In this document: one piece after another, positions 53,493-64,000 of the stretch
How the letters are laid out: the number at the start of each line of letters is the position of its first letter
How positions within the stretch are numbered: position 1 is the stretch's first letter
NCBI GenBank assembly: GCA_030844895.1
Contig: CM061233.1
Location: 65,959,656-66,023,655, forward strand
Direction of reading: 5' to 3'
DNA: 64,000 bases
From: Ambrosia x helenae
Lineage: Eukaryota; Streptophyta; Magnoliopsida; Asterales; Asteraceae
Position numbers and translations under genes: made by a program
Notes under the pieces: model-generated
What the model saw: the letters and a program-made list of their open reading frames with translations, nothing else
What the model was told of the DNA's origin: nothing
The model's database searches: none

Positions 53493-56400
53493 TGTCACAC
53501 CCTCAAATTCCACATGCGGGGTTTTACCGCGAGGCGCGTGACACACCAGGATCCCAGTCAACGATCACAATAAACAAACGACAAACATGCATACATATAT
53601 ATATTAAAACCAAAACATCATGCTTTGAGCCGTAAACCAGCAGCGGAAGCATTTCTTGTTTACAACCAAAAGGCATATTATAGTTTACAAAACATTGTTT
53701 AATATGCATCAAATTTCTAGACGCTGTGCAAGACTCCGTGCGCCTAGTCCATTAACTACTACTTAGCGACCTGAGAAAACATGCCAAAAATGTCAACATA
53801 TAATGCTGGTGAGTTCACAGGCTTTCTTTAATAAAAGAGTTGTTATAAGTTTGAAAAGATCATTCCCGTTACTACTAGGTTATAAGAACGTTAGCTAGAC
53901 GTTAAGTGTTTTTACTACTACGGTTGGGAACCCATTGCTTAACATGTACCAATAGACGAAGCGTGCCCAGATGACTGGGCTATTACCGATGCCTCGGTGA
54001 ACCCGAAACTAGAGACAATATGCACCCGCCCGGCCCCGCCGTCGAGTGGGGTTTGTGAGGCCCAATAGATCTATCCACATTTCCCTCGCTGTGCAACCCG
54101 CACATTCATGGTTTCCCCCTGGGACTTTCCATAAAAGTCGTATAGTAATGTAAAGTAACCATAGTATAACATGACCTTTAGTAAGTAAGTATGTAGCATG
54201 TTTCTCCCCCGAAAGTAAAACAGTAAAAGTGGGGTTGTGACACTCACCTTAGATTGCGTTACTTGAAAATAGTTAATTAAGTATGCTACGATAGCCCCAA
54301 ATAGCGGCGACCTATCATAAGATGTGTATAAGTATCCGGACTAATAACCCGTAGGTTAACTAGTCCCCGAATGTCCAGACCATAACCATAAATGTTTGAA
54401 AACACCTTTGATTGTTAAACCACCCGTACTAGACAAGACTCGACATCCCATTGGTGACCCGACATCTCACGTGTTAGCCGAATACAAGACATCATGCAAC
54501 ATATGCAGTTAAACACTCAATACGCGCAAGAGTTCACCTAGTCTAGCATAATGTTCAATTATCGCATAAACAAGTCCAAACACGTGTTACCAAGTCATTG
54601 GACGTATCCCCGGGGTTCCTATCATGTTCCTAGGTGTCAAATCATGTTTCGGGATGTCAAAATACGCTTACGACAGCAGTACACGCGATTAGGAAACTTA
54701 CATGCAATTAGAAAAAGTCAACTGGTGATTGGGAGTGGTCAACGGGTGATTGGAGGCCTAATCGCCTATTGCAGCTGCGCGACGCATTTTCGCGCGTTTA
54801 ACCCTCCAAATCAGATCCGAAACATGTAAAAACACCCAACATCAAACCTAAACTATTAATCAACCCATTCCAAGCAAAAACCCCCCCAATTTATCTCTGC
54901 TCTAACGGCCTCGGTGCGATTATTTCCAAAAATGGCAAAGTACCAGGTTTCATTAACTATGAAATCTTTCCTTAAATGGCAATAATCAGATTACACAACC
55001 TACAACCTTGCAAATCATTAACCCTTTGTTATAATATCATTCTAATGTGAATCCTAACAACAATCATTGAATCATATCATAACATCCTAATTCTTCAAGA
55101 ATTATCCAAATGGGTCAAAATGCATACTTTCATCAAAACACCATAACAATAGCTCAAATCCTTAGATAATCATCCTAATAACTCATACACAACAGAAGTA
55201 CATCAATTACATGGAAACATTCATGTTCTAATGTAAGACCCTAACCCGTAATCACGCGATCAACGCCCAAATCATACGGGTTTGGACCTTACTTAAACCA
55301 CTCCCGATTAAAACTTTGGTAAATTATGAAAACCCAACTTAATGAATCCCATACACGTTTAGTTCCAATAAATTTTACATCATTGCTACAAAAAAAAAAG
55401 AATGTATTAAAGTTTGTGTTTTTAACGGGAGTTCGTTAGATTCTAGTGCGGAAGCTTCTATGAGTGATCAGGCGTGTCCGGCTCTTATCGCGACTTGATC
55501 CTTGCTCCGGGACTTCCATCACATGTTTACCTAACACCATTACACAAAGAATGGTTAGTGAGTGGTCAAATGAAACATTTAACTAGTACGATAGTCGTTA
55601 CACGTCGAAACGGAACGAACCAGGCCAAACGGCCCTTTATCAGGAGAACAAACTGCTGTGACTTATGCACAGCAGCTGTTCGGATCGCTTTTACCCCTTC
55701 TAAAACCCAAAATCTGACTTCGACTTTCAAATGAGAATTGTTCTACGCTCCGAGAGCTTTCCAGGCATATAAAGAACACCTCCTAACGATTTTTCTACGA
55801 TTTTATATGGAATTTTAAAGATCGTGCTGACATGCAGGTCAAAGCGTGCGGCCGGTCGGTTTAAGCGCGCGGCCGCGCAAAGCTTCTGATCGTTTTTTGG
55901 TGATTTTTAAGCATGGGAATCATATCGCAACTGCATTTGATGATTCCCGAAGCCTAAGTAATGACTTGCCGACTAAATAAACCTTTGTTTGACTGAAATT
56001 ATGGTCCGGTTTATGTCGCCATGATCCGGTTCTTAGTTTTGAATGTTTATGGCGACTTTTACCCAATTTGACCCATTAAGGCCTTAAATCAAACAAGGCA
56101 CTTTTGACCACTTAAATTGCATACCGTTTGAGTTGTCAAGTCATTAGACACTTGATCAACAAAGGCGTTTGTCCGATTTGTTTCATTACGACTTAGATTC
56201 TTATAATCAACCTTTATTAATCCTTTAAATCCCCAAAATGCCCCTCATGACCAAATCTTTCAATTTAGCAATTCATGGCGAAACTTCTTGTTTCAAATCC
56301 AATGTTTTTGACTCAATGACTTGTTTAAAAACCTCTAAGTCCTTCCGGACTTAGAGTTTCATCCTTTCTCAAGTTTTCACTTGTTTAGTCAATTCTAAGC

Positions 56401-59054
56401 GCATTAGCGCGCATTTGACACAGTTATGAAAATAACTTACTTGATTGGCACCCACACCTCATGTGAGTACTTTTATCACCTATGTTGCTTCGCCCGAAGG
56501 CGTTTTTTCGACTACGGACTTACCGGGTGGTGTTGACCCATTCTCATACCTTGTGCGTATCCTCCACGATTCTTAGCATCAAGCGTGCATGCGCAAATGC
56601 ATCTACCTGCGTGCTTTCTAAATATACACATTAATTCCTCGGAACTCAAATGGCAATAACTCGCCATTTGACCCGTTTAACTTTATGAATCTTAATGCTT
56701 GGAATACAAGCATCAAGTGTTGGACTCACATGGTGAGGACATCACCATTTAACCCGTTTAGACTCATAGTTCATAATACTATGTTACCCAAGTTTTTATC
56801 TATGGTTCAAGTGACACAAACTTGACCCATTTAACTTCATGCTCAACGACTCCATTCAATTGATTTAATTTGGATTAAAACATCATTTCTCACATATCTT
56901 TATTAGTTGACCCGTTTGATGGATTCCTCCATTTGGTCACAACTCATTATCTCGATTAAGGTCATAAACCACATTTTGTATCGAGTGCCCATAAGGCGAC
57001 CCACTTAATAGATTATACCCATTGGGGTTTATCTTTATCTCACACTCAAGATTTAAAACTAATGTTTATAACAATTAAGCTATGTTATAGTACATTGGTG
57101 TAAGTAAAACTTACCTCATATCCGTTCTTGCTTCCATACGCATTGCTTGCATCCGTTTGACCCGTTTGCATCCCTAGTTCTTGTACCTACTTAGGGATAT
57201 GTCAAACTTGATTATTAGAATACATAACATGGATTTAATTCACTATCCATAAATCATGTATTCATTACCCATTTATAGCTAAATCCATAGCCATTTTCTT
57301 ATATAGAATATCCGATTAACTTGGCTTATTACAAACCAATATCACATACGATTGATAGCTCTTACATGATTCTAACTTCATAGTTTCACTAGTGTTCACC
57401 AATTTGGCATTTAATCGAACACTTGGTGTGCACCCACCAATTTGTTTAGTTTTAAATCTCAAGATTAGCCAAAACATAACCATTTGTCTAATCATCATCA
57501 TAATACATTATTTAGACCATTTTGCCTAAATTTCTCATATTAACAACTCCTAAGAGTCACAAAGATTACTAGATATAAGTTGATTCAACCTAGAGGTTAA
57601 ACCCCAAAATTCTACACATATACATAAGCATATGATCAAAATCAAATACACATATTAAGTGTGATTTGTAACCGGATTATACATGTTTAAGGCTCCCAAA
57701 GACTAGGGTAACCTATATTAACCATCAATTCCACGTTTTTATCAAAACCCTAAATTTTCATAAGAATCAAAAACAAATATAACATCAATTTCTACCAAAT
57801 AAAAGGTACCTTGATGTTCTATAGGCCTTAGATAACCCGTATCTTGCTAATGCACTGAAAAGCCCCTTGATTTGGCTTGGATTCAAGCATGTTCTTGTAT
57901 TTAGGGTTTGAGTCTTGAAGGAGATGTGATCTCCTGATCATAACTCACGACACACACACACCAAGTGTGTGTTTTTATTGTTTTATTATTATTAATAAAA
58001 CTCACTTTGTCATTTGGCAACAATGGTCCCTCAAGTTATCCCACTGTCATTTTTGTATAAAAACTAACTCATAAGCTAGTTTCAAACACCTTTTATTAAT
58101 TTACAAACATAGTATTATTAACTAGGTTATTTCCATGTTAGAATATAACCCATATTATTATCCTCTAAGTCTCGTGTTATTATATTGTTAATCACGCCTA
58201 ATGGCTTAGTTAGGCGAACGAATGGTTTTGGGGTGTTACATCTAACCACCAAAAATCATCATATGCATAAATACTTCACATATAGCAAGTATTATGGTGT
58301 AGACTTGTTTTAGAACTCATTTCAAAGGTTTTTAAAGACACATACTTAGCAAAACAAGATCTGGGCTTTTGGGGAACCAAAAAAATAACATTACAAAGGT
58401 TTGGGATGAAGAACACACCTTGGATTTTATCAAAGAAAGGTGTGTTAGCTTGGAAATGGTGAGTTTTGAAGCAAAACAAGTTCCAGAAGTGTTTTGAGGT
58501 GTGTGGGAGGCTTAGGATCTGCTAGGGTTGCACTAAGGGTGTTTGGGGAGTCAAGGGTTGTATTTATAGGTGTTTTGACTCGTGCACAACAAGTCAGGCG
58601 AGTAGGAGAGCAGATTAGGCAATTAGGAATCCTAATCGCCTATATACTGGCGATTAGGAGCTCCAATCGCCTATAGCATTCTGGGTTGGGTTTTTGGCGC
58701 GTTAAACACTATTTTAACATATATAAACATGTATTCACATACCGACAAGTCACATAATTATTACAAACACATAATGCACGATAACTAACACGTTTACGCC
58801 CGTTCACCAATTCCCGGGACTCGAGACTTGCGTGTGTGCGTTAAACCCAGTGATTCCACGAATCACCAATCCTTGTACACATGGTTATGGACCGACTCCC
58901 GATGATCCCGCGGATCATTGTAGCGACTCCCGATGATTCCCAGAATCATCGTAACGACTCGACTGACCCAGTTAAGTACGTAATATGCATGACTCGCTAA
59001 GATAGACTTACTAGTTTAGTCGATGTTACTAACCTGAGTTTGCCGGGTGTCACA
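53493..59054 (-). repeat. Outer gypsy 5' LTR, split by a solo LTR
   Basis: On the minus strand it starts TGTGACACCCGG at 59054 and ends GGGTGTGACA at 53493. Without the solo LTR it is about 2.55 kb, shorter than the left LTR mainly because of a deletion around 54755 between GGCGATTAGG repeats. Confidence 0.92.
55232..58240 (+). mobile_element. Solo LTR, 3.0 kb
   Basis: A 3009-bp insert starts TGTAAGACCC and ends GGGGTGTTACA, with the target duplication TCTAA at 55227-55231 and 58241-58245. No internal domain, PBS or purine tract is present, so it is what remains after recombination between two LTRs. Orientation is tentative: the GGTGTTACA end resembles the 3' ends of the other gypsy-type LTRs here. 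No gene is seen inside. Confidence 0.88.
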
Positions 59055-59059
59055 ATATG

Positions 59060-59378
59060 TATTTGAGTCTACCCTATTTAATTTTCATGGTTTGGTCATC
59101 ACTTTATGAAATGTCGTAAGTCAAACACATCCTGTAGTCAATGATTAGTCTAACGTCATTAGTAAAAAAAAAAGTTACCATCTAACAATATTATTTTGTT
59201 TTTCCATTTAAACTATGGTACATATATAAAGTACTGCATGAGGTGATCATGCTTGCAATATGCACAGAAGGAAGCCAATTATACATGCTTTTATTGCCTA
59301 AGCATTGTTAAATGCCCCTCACACCCCCATCATATGAATGCTTCTAAAACTTGCATCACCACCGCCATTCCCATCCCA
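59060..59378. other. Intergenic, possibly MYB 5' flank
   Basis: No gene is seen. If the MYB start at 59424 is a remnant of a gene in place rather than a captured piece, this stretch would be its promoter. Confidence 0.35.
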
Positions 59379-59423
59379 TCTACTATATCCTTGTGTTTGT
59401 GTTTGTAATTTTACGATTAATCG

Positions 59424-59505
59424 ATGGGAAGACGACCTTCGTGTTGTGATAAATCACATGTCAAGAAAGGTTCGTGGACAGTTGAAAAAGATGTAACTAA
59501 ACATA
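59424..59505 (+). pseudogene. R2R3-MYB start fragment
   Basis: From ATG 59424 the frame reads MGRRPSCCDKSHVKKGSW then TVEKDV, the standard opening of a plant R2R3-MYB (first Trp of repeat R2 present). After about 26 codons the similarity ends, and the frame stops at 59532. A Helitron 3' end follows at 59575-59578. The piece is therefore either a fragment captured by a Helitron or a gene start cut off by one. The wording of the opening is closest to the MYB35/TDF1-like group, which is a weak inference from so few residues. Confidence 0.7.
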
Positions 59506-59544
59506 TCAATTGCATACATGCCAATTATATATAGCCAGATATCA

Positions 59545-59578
59545 TGTAGCCCCGTCGCAACGTGCGGGTTCCTACTAG
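59545..59578 (+). mobile_element. Helitron 3' terminus next to the MYB fragment
   Basis: CCCGTCGCAACGTGCGGG forms a short stem and is followed by CTAG and a flanking T, as in the other Helitron ends of the window. A possible 5' end, TCTACTATATCC preceded by A, is at 59379, which would make a 200-bp element containing the MYB start. Confidence 0.6.
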
Positions 59579-59994
59579 TTATATAAATATAACAATTGAG
59601 GGTGACGTGTTCATTGCAGCTAATGTTAAATCAAGCTACAATGTTTTTTTTTGGTGTTATTTTATCAGTATTGACACTTACATCCCTTAGCTTCCTAAAA
59701 TATAATATGTATTCATGTTGTTTTTTATGTGCATTTTTAGTTGGTTTACGTTTCGACTTAAATTTTGTCTGAAAACAAGCCAGACCAAATATTTGACGAC
59801 ATAAATTGGAGTTGTTTTAAGTTTCATCGATTGTGTTGTTATTGTTTCCTGTTTGTTCTTTTTTTTCAGTTTGGGTGTAATATGGGGCGATTTTTCGCTA
59901 GTACCCGCTAGCTTTGGGTGCGTAATATATTTTGTTGGACGTTATAAAAAATGATATATTATTAATAATAATTAATCATTGGAGGCCAGTCCTA
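59579..59994. other. Intergenic, no gene seen
   Basis: AT-rich DNA between the Helitron end and the fold-back element. Nothing recognised. Confidence 0.4.
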
Positions 59995-60459
59995 GGGATA
60001 ATTGCACAAATAAACATTTGACCAAAGTAATTTGCAAAAATAAACATAGGATGCATCTAAACAATAGGGACGAGACACTCTTTGCGTCTACCAATCAGAC
60101 GATTACACGTGTAAAGCATTCAGACGCCTTAATTTTTAAGGTCTCTGCGTCTTAACTTTAGACGCGAAAAAGGATTGCGTCTAAAGAACAGACTTTTAAA
60201 CTAAAGAGTCTAAAAAGGTTTAGACTCCTAAATTAATAAGTCTAAAAAGGTTTAGACTCTTTAATTTAAGAGTCTATTCTTTAGACGCAATCCTTTTTCG
60301 CGTCTAAATATTAGACGCATGGACCTTAAAAATTAAGGTGTCTGAAGACTTTACACGTGTCTCGTCCTGCAAAGAGTGTCTCGTCCTTGTTGTTTAGACG
60401 CATACCATGTTTATTTTTACAAATGACTTTGGTCAAATGTTTATTTGGGCAATTATCCC
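59995..60459. mobile_element. Fold-back MITE, 465 bp
   Basis: The ends are long inverted repeats (GGGATAATTGCACAAATAAA at the left; the right end reads GGGATAATTGCCCAAATAAA on the other strand). Inverted homology continues inward, with blocks such as CTTTAGACGC and GCGTCTAAAG and central AGAGTCTAAAAAGG-type palindromes. The flanking duplication is CAGTCCTA (59987-59994 and 60460-60467), possibly 9 bp. GGGATAATTGC ends with an 8-9 bp duplication suggest a Mutator-like or hAT origin. A transcript would fold into one long hairpin. Confidence 0.85.
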
Positions 60460-60617
60460 CAGTCCTATACTCCTACCGGTCCGATAGCCCAACAAACCTG
60501 AGGGGAGAGGCAGCATGATGGATCGTCAAAAACCACACGTACATCAATCAATTAAGTTTTAAATGTTTCTTTGATACAATAAACTTATGTAGAGGTGTTG
60601 TGGTGGAGTGATTGCAG

Positions 60618-63065
60618 GTGGGAAATGGAAAGGATGAAGCAGAGGCAGTGATAATAGGGGGTATGGTGCTGGATATACATGCCACTCCTTCCATTCCTCC
60701 AAACCCTAGAACTACAGCTCCTGGCAAGGTATTCATCACACATTCTATTTCAGGACTTTAATAGTTGTTACTTATTATGATGTATCTGATTATATGCACT
60801 CTTCACTTTGGAAAATGGTGACAACATTAGTTTAAATGCGTGTTATTGTCAAACATACATAGGGATTATAATAGGGAGTGTTTGGTAGGGGTGTAGACCA
60901 GGGGCGGATGCAGCATAGAAGTAGGGGGAACATTTTTTACCCTGGCGAAGTGGAAAATTTTGTTTTTTAAGGTATTTTTATAAAATGTTACCCCTTGTTT
61001 TATTTTCAAGATCCGTCACTGCCCGGGATCCGCTAATTTAACTTACGAGAGTTCGAACTCTATTTTTAAAGCTCAAGTTCGTCTTGTTTATTATTTTTTA
61101 TTTTATTTATATACACCTATAATCATTTTTTAGCTATTTTTATTGAATTTTTCTATAAAATAATTATTATTATTATTATTATATTATATAACTATATATT
61201 TAATATATCAAATAAAATCTATACAAATAATAGGCTCGTTAGCGAGCTGGAGCTCAATAAGTAAAGCTTGGGCTCGTTTATTAAACAAGCTTATTTTTAG
61301 GCTTGAGTTCGTATAAGCTCGGCTCGGTTCAAGCTTTTAGTGAGCCGAGCTAGAGTAGTTCATGAGCGGCATGGCTCGTTTACACCTCTAGTGTTTGTAT
61401 GAGTATTTGAAACTTGAAAGTGATAGTTGCGGCTTAAAAACCCATAATTAGATGATCACAGATACAATTGATTAAGGGTTGTTTGGATTACTTAATATAA
61501 ACAGTTTTACATTCTTTTTTAAAGATATATACTTTTCAGTGTTTGGATGAAGAAAAGTGGACTATCCTAGACACTCCCTAAAGCAGGATAATTAGAGTCA
61601 GAATCATCTTTATCTAAATTCCAAACACTCCAAACCTATGTTGTCAAAAGCCCCTCGGGCGCAGCGAGGCGCACCTATAGCGCCTGGTGGTGGCTTAGGC
61701 GCAAATATGGGCTTTTTTTGTTAAAAACGGTGCCTAGGCGCGCGCCTGGAATCAGGCGCAGGCGATAAAAAACGAGAACTTAAACTCGTCAGGCTGATTT
61801 TCCGGCCAAATTTAGGCTAAAAGTTGCCTCATCATCATCATCATCATCATCATCATACTCAGTTAATCCCACCTATAGCAAAGCTAAGGTAGGGTCTGAG
61901 GAGGGTAAGATGTAGACAGCCTTACCTCTACCCCTAAGAATAGAGAGGCTGCTTCCATGGAGACCCCCGGCTCGATGTGGTTTGGTATCAAGCCTTGGAC
62001 ATAAGGCACAAAACACTTAGCAATTGGGACAAACCCGATCGGTGCATGTATCCCTTTGTCTTTTGGCTATCCACGCCACCACATGATGCATGATTAACCG
62101 TCCGTCGTTTTTAACGTTATTTTCACGAAATTAGTAAAATAACGTTAAAACTAGTGCAACTTTACTTTTGCCCCCCAAGGGCCACACATATATACATTAT
62201 AGGCTAAAAGTTGCCTAAACCTCTAAAACATCCTAAATGAGAACAAGTCCTAAACAAGCCTAAAACATCTCTAAAATCCTTAAAAATGTATTTTATACTA
62301 TGCGCCTAATTATAAAAAACCCTCGTTTTTTATGCGCCTTGCGCCTAGGCTCCGGGCTTGGCCGATGCAGCCTTGAGTGTGCCTAGGCGCTTTGACAACT
62401 ATGCTCCAAACTGATTATTTTGACTTTAAGCTGCAAGTTGTATTCAGGTGCAATATGCAGCAGGAGGTGTAGCAAGGAACATTGCTGAGTGTGTATCAAA
62501 ACTTGGAACAAAGCCTTACATGATAAGTGCACTAGGGTTGGACATGCCAGGTCAGCAATGTCAATAGTATCCACTACATGTAGCAATCAAGTTATGTTTA
62601 TCTCTCACGGGTAGAAATGTTTTAGCTTAAATGGACACGTGTCAAACGGGTAGAAAGGTGCACGTTAAAGCTTAAAACCTCCTAATTCATTTTATTCGAG
62701 AGTTATATTAATAATGTAATGTTATAACTTTTGTAGTTATATTTGACAACTGACACACTGTTTATTTATGAGAAGTTCAAAGGATTTTACATTGTTAGAT
62801 TCAACAGGGAATTTGCTGCTGGAATACTGGAAGTCGGCAGGATTATCATTAGAAGGTAGACTCATTCTGACCAATTCTGATATTATATATTAGATTACAT
62901 TTTTGTGAAGAAAAGACATTCAATGTTGATATAAATATAAATTTGTATTTTTATTTATTTATGTAAGGCATTCGGATGGGCGATGAGATTGAGACTCCAG
63001 TTGTATGCATTGTCTTTGATACTGAAGGAGAACCAGCTGCTGGTGTTGCAAGTGTTGGATCGCTT
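60618..63065 (+). CDS. PUKI: pfkB-family kinase, pseudouridine-kinase-like, partial
   Basis: Four exons fit with GT-AG borders and matching phases: 60618-60728, 62448-62550, 62808-62855 and 62968-63065. They encode AVIIGGMVLDIHATPSIPP, the pfkB signature AAGGVARNIAECVSKLG, then TKPYMISALGLDMPG, LLLEYWKSAGLSLEG and TPVVCIVFDTEGEPAAG. This is the N-terminal third of a ribokinase-like fold. The wording matches the plant pseudouridine kinase group, which phosphorylates pseudouridine for RNA breakdown. An upstream first exon is expected but not identified, because the frame is closed by a TGA just before 60612. The ATP-binding and catalytic Asp part would lie beyond the window. The first intron (1.7 kb) holds two hAT-like elements and a SINE; the intron after 63065 has a Helitron end. 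The visible exons show no damage, so the gene may be functional. Confidence 0.72.
60885..61389. mobile_element. hAT-like MITE in the kinase intron
   Basis: The 505-bp insert has short inverted ends (AGGGGTGTAGAC and, on the other strand, AGAGGTGTAAAC) and a perfect 8-bp duplication AGTGTTTG (60877-60884 and 61390-61397). Its right part is rich in GAGC/GCTCG words, common to this plant repeat type. Confidence 0.75.
60899..61021. mobile_element. Possible nested small hAT MITE
   Basis: CAGGGGCGGATGCAG at the left and an end reading CAGTGACGGATCTTG on the other strand resemble hAT MITE ends around 123 bp. No matching 8-bp duplication flanks it, so it is uncertain. Confidence 0.35.
61636..62403. 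mobile_element. hAT-like element with GCGCCTAGGC repeats, carrying a SINE
   Basis: The ends are CTATGTTGTCAAAAG and, on the other strand, CATAGTTGTCAAAG, with the perfect 8-bp duplication CTCCAAAC (61628-61635 and 62404-62411). Without the SINE it is about 380 bp. The subterminal parts carry several GCGCCTAGGCGC-type palindromes. Confidence 0.85.
61830..62199 (-). mobile_element. SINE-like retroposon, copy 2
   Basis: The 370-bp copy of the element at 8624 is flanked by a perfect 17-bp duplication (TAGGCTAAAAGTTGCCT at 61813-61829 and 62200-62216). Its tail is a longer run of ATG units. It begins 24 bases later than copy 1, so it is slightly 5'-truncated. Confidence 0.85.
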
Positions 63066-63351
63066 GTAAGTATCTTTTTAAAATTGTATGGATTTTGCAT
63101 AGCATTAGTTCTAAATAATTAAAGTTGACAAGTTTAGTACTTTAGTTATATACTTATTTATGGGTCGATATTGGTTATGGTTTAGTTGACAAGAGTAAAG
63201 GGTCAAACGGGTTAAAAGTCACCAAAAATCTCGTTTTAATGCTTACAATCTCCTACATCATTATTTGAGGTTCGATTTATAATGTAATAAGTTATTAACT
63301 AATAACATAGTTGTTTTATTTATAGTTAACGCGTTAACTAGTTATAAGAAA
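63066..63351. other. Kinase intron, no feature
   Basis: AT-rich intron sequence after the splice donor at 63066 (GTAAGT), up to the Helitron end. Confidence 0.5.
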
Positions 63352-64000
63352 CTAGTGGGGTGCCCGCGCGTTGCGGCGGAGACCACAACACTCTAATTGA
63401 TGATTTTAAGGGTGTGTATAAGTTGTTGTTCGGTTCACTTCGGTTTCGAGCCATAATCAAAACAAAAAATTTCGATCAAGATATTTCAAAAACCGATTGG
63501 TTTCAATTATTCATTTGTTCTAGTTTGGTTAATCGGTTATAAACATCGGTCCAACTGGTTTTCGATAAATAACCAAAAACTTTACTTGAGTTGGAAATGT
63601 GGACTTGAGTTGAAGTACTCAAGAAGGAGAACCCATTATTATTTATTTATTTATTTTTATGTTATTGTCCACTCCTTTTATATGAATATTTCTAAATAGC
63701 TTTGCTTGAAATTCATTATAAACATAATCTTTCTTTTCCGATCATAGAATCCGGTGACCGTATAGTTTAAATTAGATTAGCCATACGTAGTAATTTCAAA
63801 ATTCAAATCATTACCTCATGATTAAAAACATGACTTTCATTATTGATTTTTAGATTTCTATATAATATTATAAGGTTTATAAAACTTTAACTATTATAAA
63901 GTACATAGTTCTATATAAAATAGTATAACAAAACTTATACCATATATTATGAATTATTTTTTATGTGTTCTATTTAATGTGTTTAAAATAATTGTAGAAT
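63352..64000 (-). mobile_element. Helitron 3' end, body runs off the window
   Basis: On the minus strand CGCCGCAACGCGCGGGCACC is followed by CCACTAG and a flanking T, with the CTAG at 63352-63355. The element extends to higher coordinates; no 5' TC end of the kind seen at 6857 appears before 64000. It sits in the intron of the kinase gene, or possibly truncates it. Confidence 0.6.

Larger units (their letters stand above)
15439..59054 (-). mobile_element. Outer Ty3-gypsy retrotransposon (Tekay/Del-like), host of the nest
   Basis: The element is bounded by the 5-bp duplication ATATG (15434-15438 and 59055-59059). Its LTRs have TG...CA ends, with an initiator-Met-type PBS next to the right LTR and a polypurine tract next to the left LTR, so it reads on the minus strand. 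Without later insertions it is about 10.6 kb: LTRs of about 2.6 kb and a 5.4-kb interior with gag, protease, RT, RNase H, integrase and a C-terminal chromodomain-like end. Three insertions sit in it: a LARD in the left LTR, a copia element at the start of gag, and a solo LTR in the right LTR. I count about nine differences between the LTRs in their first 450 bases, so it is not young. Assignment to Tekay/Del rests on the protein C terminus. Confidence 0.93.

Noticed and set aside
60899..61021. A firm nested hAT MITE
   Set aside because: The ends look right but no 8-bp duplication flanks it, so it is kept only as a low-confidence entry.
1..64000. CRISPR array, rRNA or bacterial-type operon
   Set aside because: The repeats present are transposon or simple repeats; there are no spaced short repeats, no rRNA motifs and the genes have plant introns.

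Overview
This window is nuclear DNA from a flowering plant, most likely a eudicot. The split genes have canonical GT-AG introns, the proteins belong to plant families (BURP, DUF7086, an R2R3-MYB start, a pfkB kinase), and several classes of plant transposon are present. The repeat style suggests the sunflower family (Asteraceae), but that is inference; nothing in the sequence names a species.

Ordinary genes sit only at the two ends. On the left are a two-exon BURP-domain gene (2138-3347, with a 210-bp hAT-type MITE in its intron) and a single-exon DUF7086 gene (4853-5491). On the right are the first recognisable exons of a pfkB-family, pseudouridine-kinase-like gene (60618-63065). Its intron carries two hAT-like elements, one of them hit by a SINE-like retroposon, and the gene runs off the window into a Helitron end. 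A start fragment of an R2R3-MYB lies at 59424-59505, beside a Helitron 3' end.

The region 5600-15400 is accessory DNA. It holds one Helitron with both ends, a weaker Helitron candidate, a SINE-like copy with a 16-bp target duplication, and a 629-bp tandem duplication. The second copy of that duplication was hit by a 5'-truncated L1-type LINE (10125-14650, minus).

The centre (15439-59054, 43.6 kb) is one nest of LTR retrotransposons, and every insertion is bounded by its own 5-bp target duplication. The host is a Tekay/Del-like Ty3-gypsy element on the minus strand (TSD ATATG). Its left LTR contains a 7.66-kb non-coding LTR element (LARD; TSD CAATC) with almost identical LTRs. Its start-of-gag region contains a SIRE-like Ty1-copia element on the plus strand (30551-52911; TSD TTGCC) with an extra long ORF after pol. 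That copia element was itself hit, inside integrase, by a Tat-lineage Ty3-gypsy element on the minus strand (34774-45474; TSD AGAGG), which carries an antisense, intron-containing accessory gene. The right LTR of the host element carries a 3.0-kb solo LTR (TSD TCTAA).

The observation I rate most worth following is in the LARD leader, 0.2-0.45 kb downstream of the primer-binding site. Four hairpins there share a GGA-GUGANA-UCC tip while their lower stems differ in sequence yet still pair. This pattern suggests a selected RNA structure, possibly a packaging or dimerisation signal of a non-autonomous retroelement.
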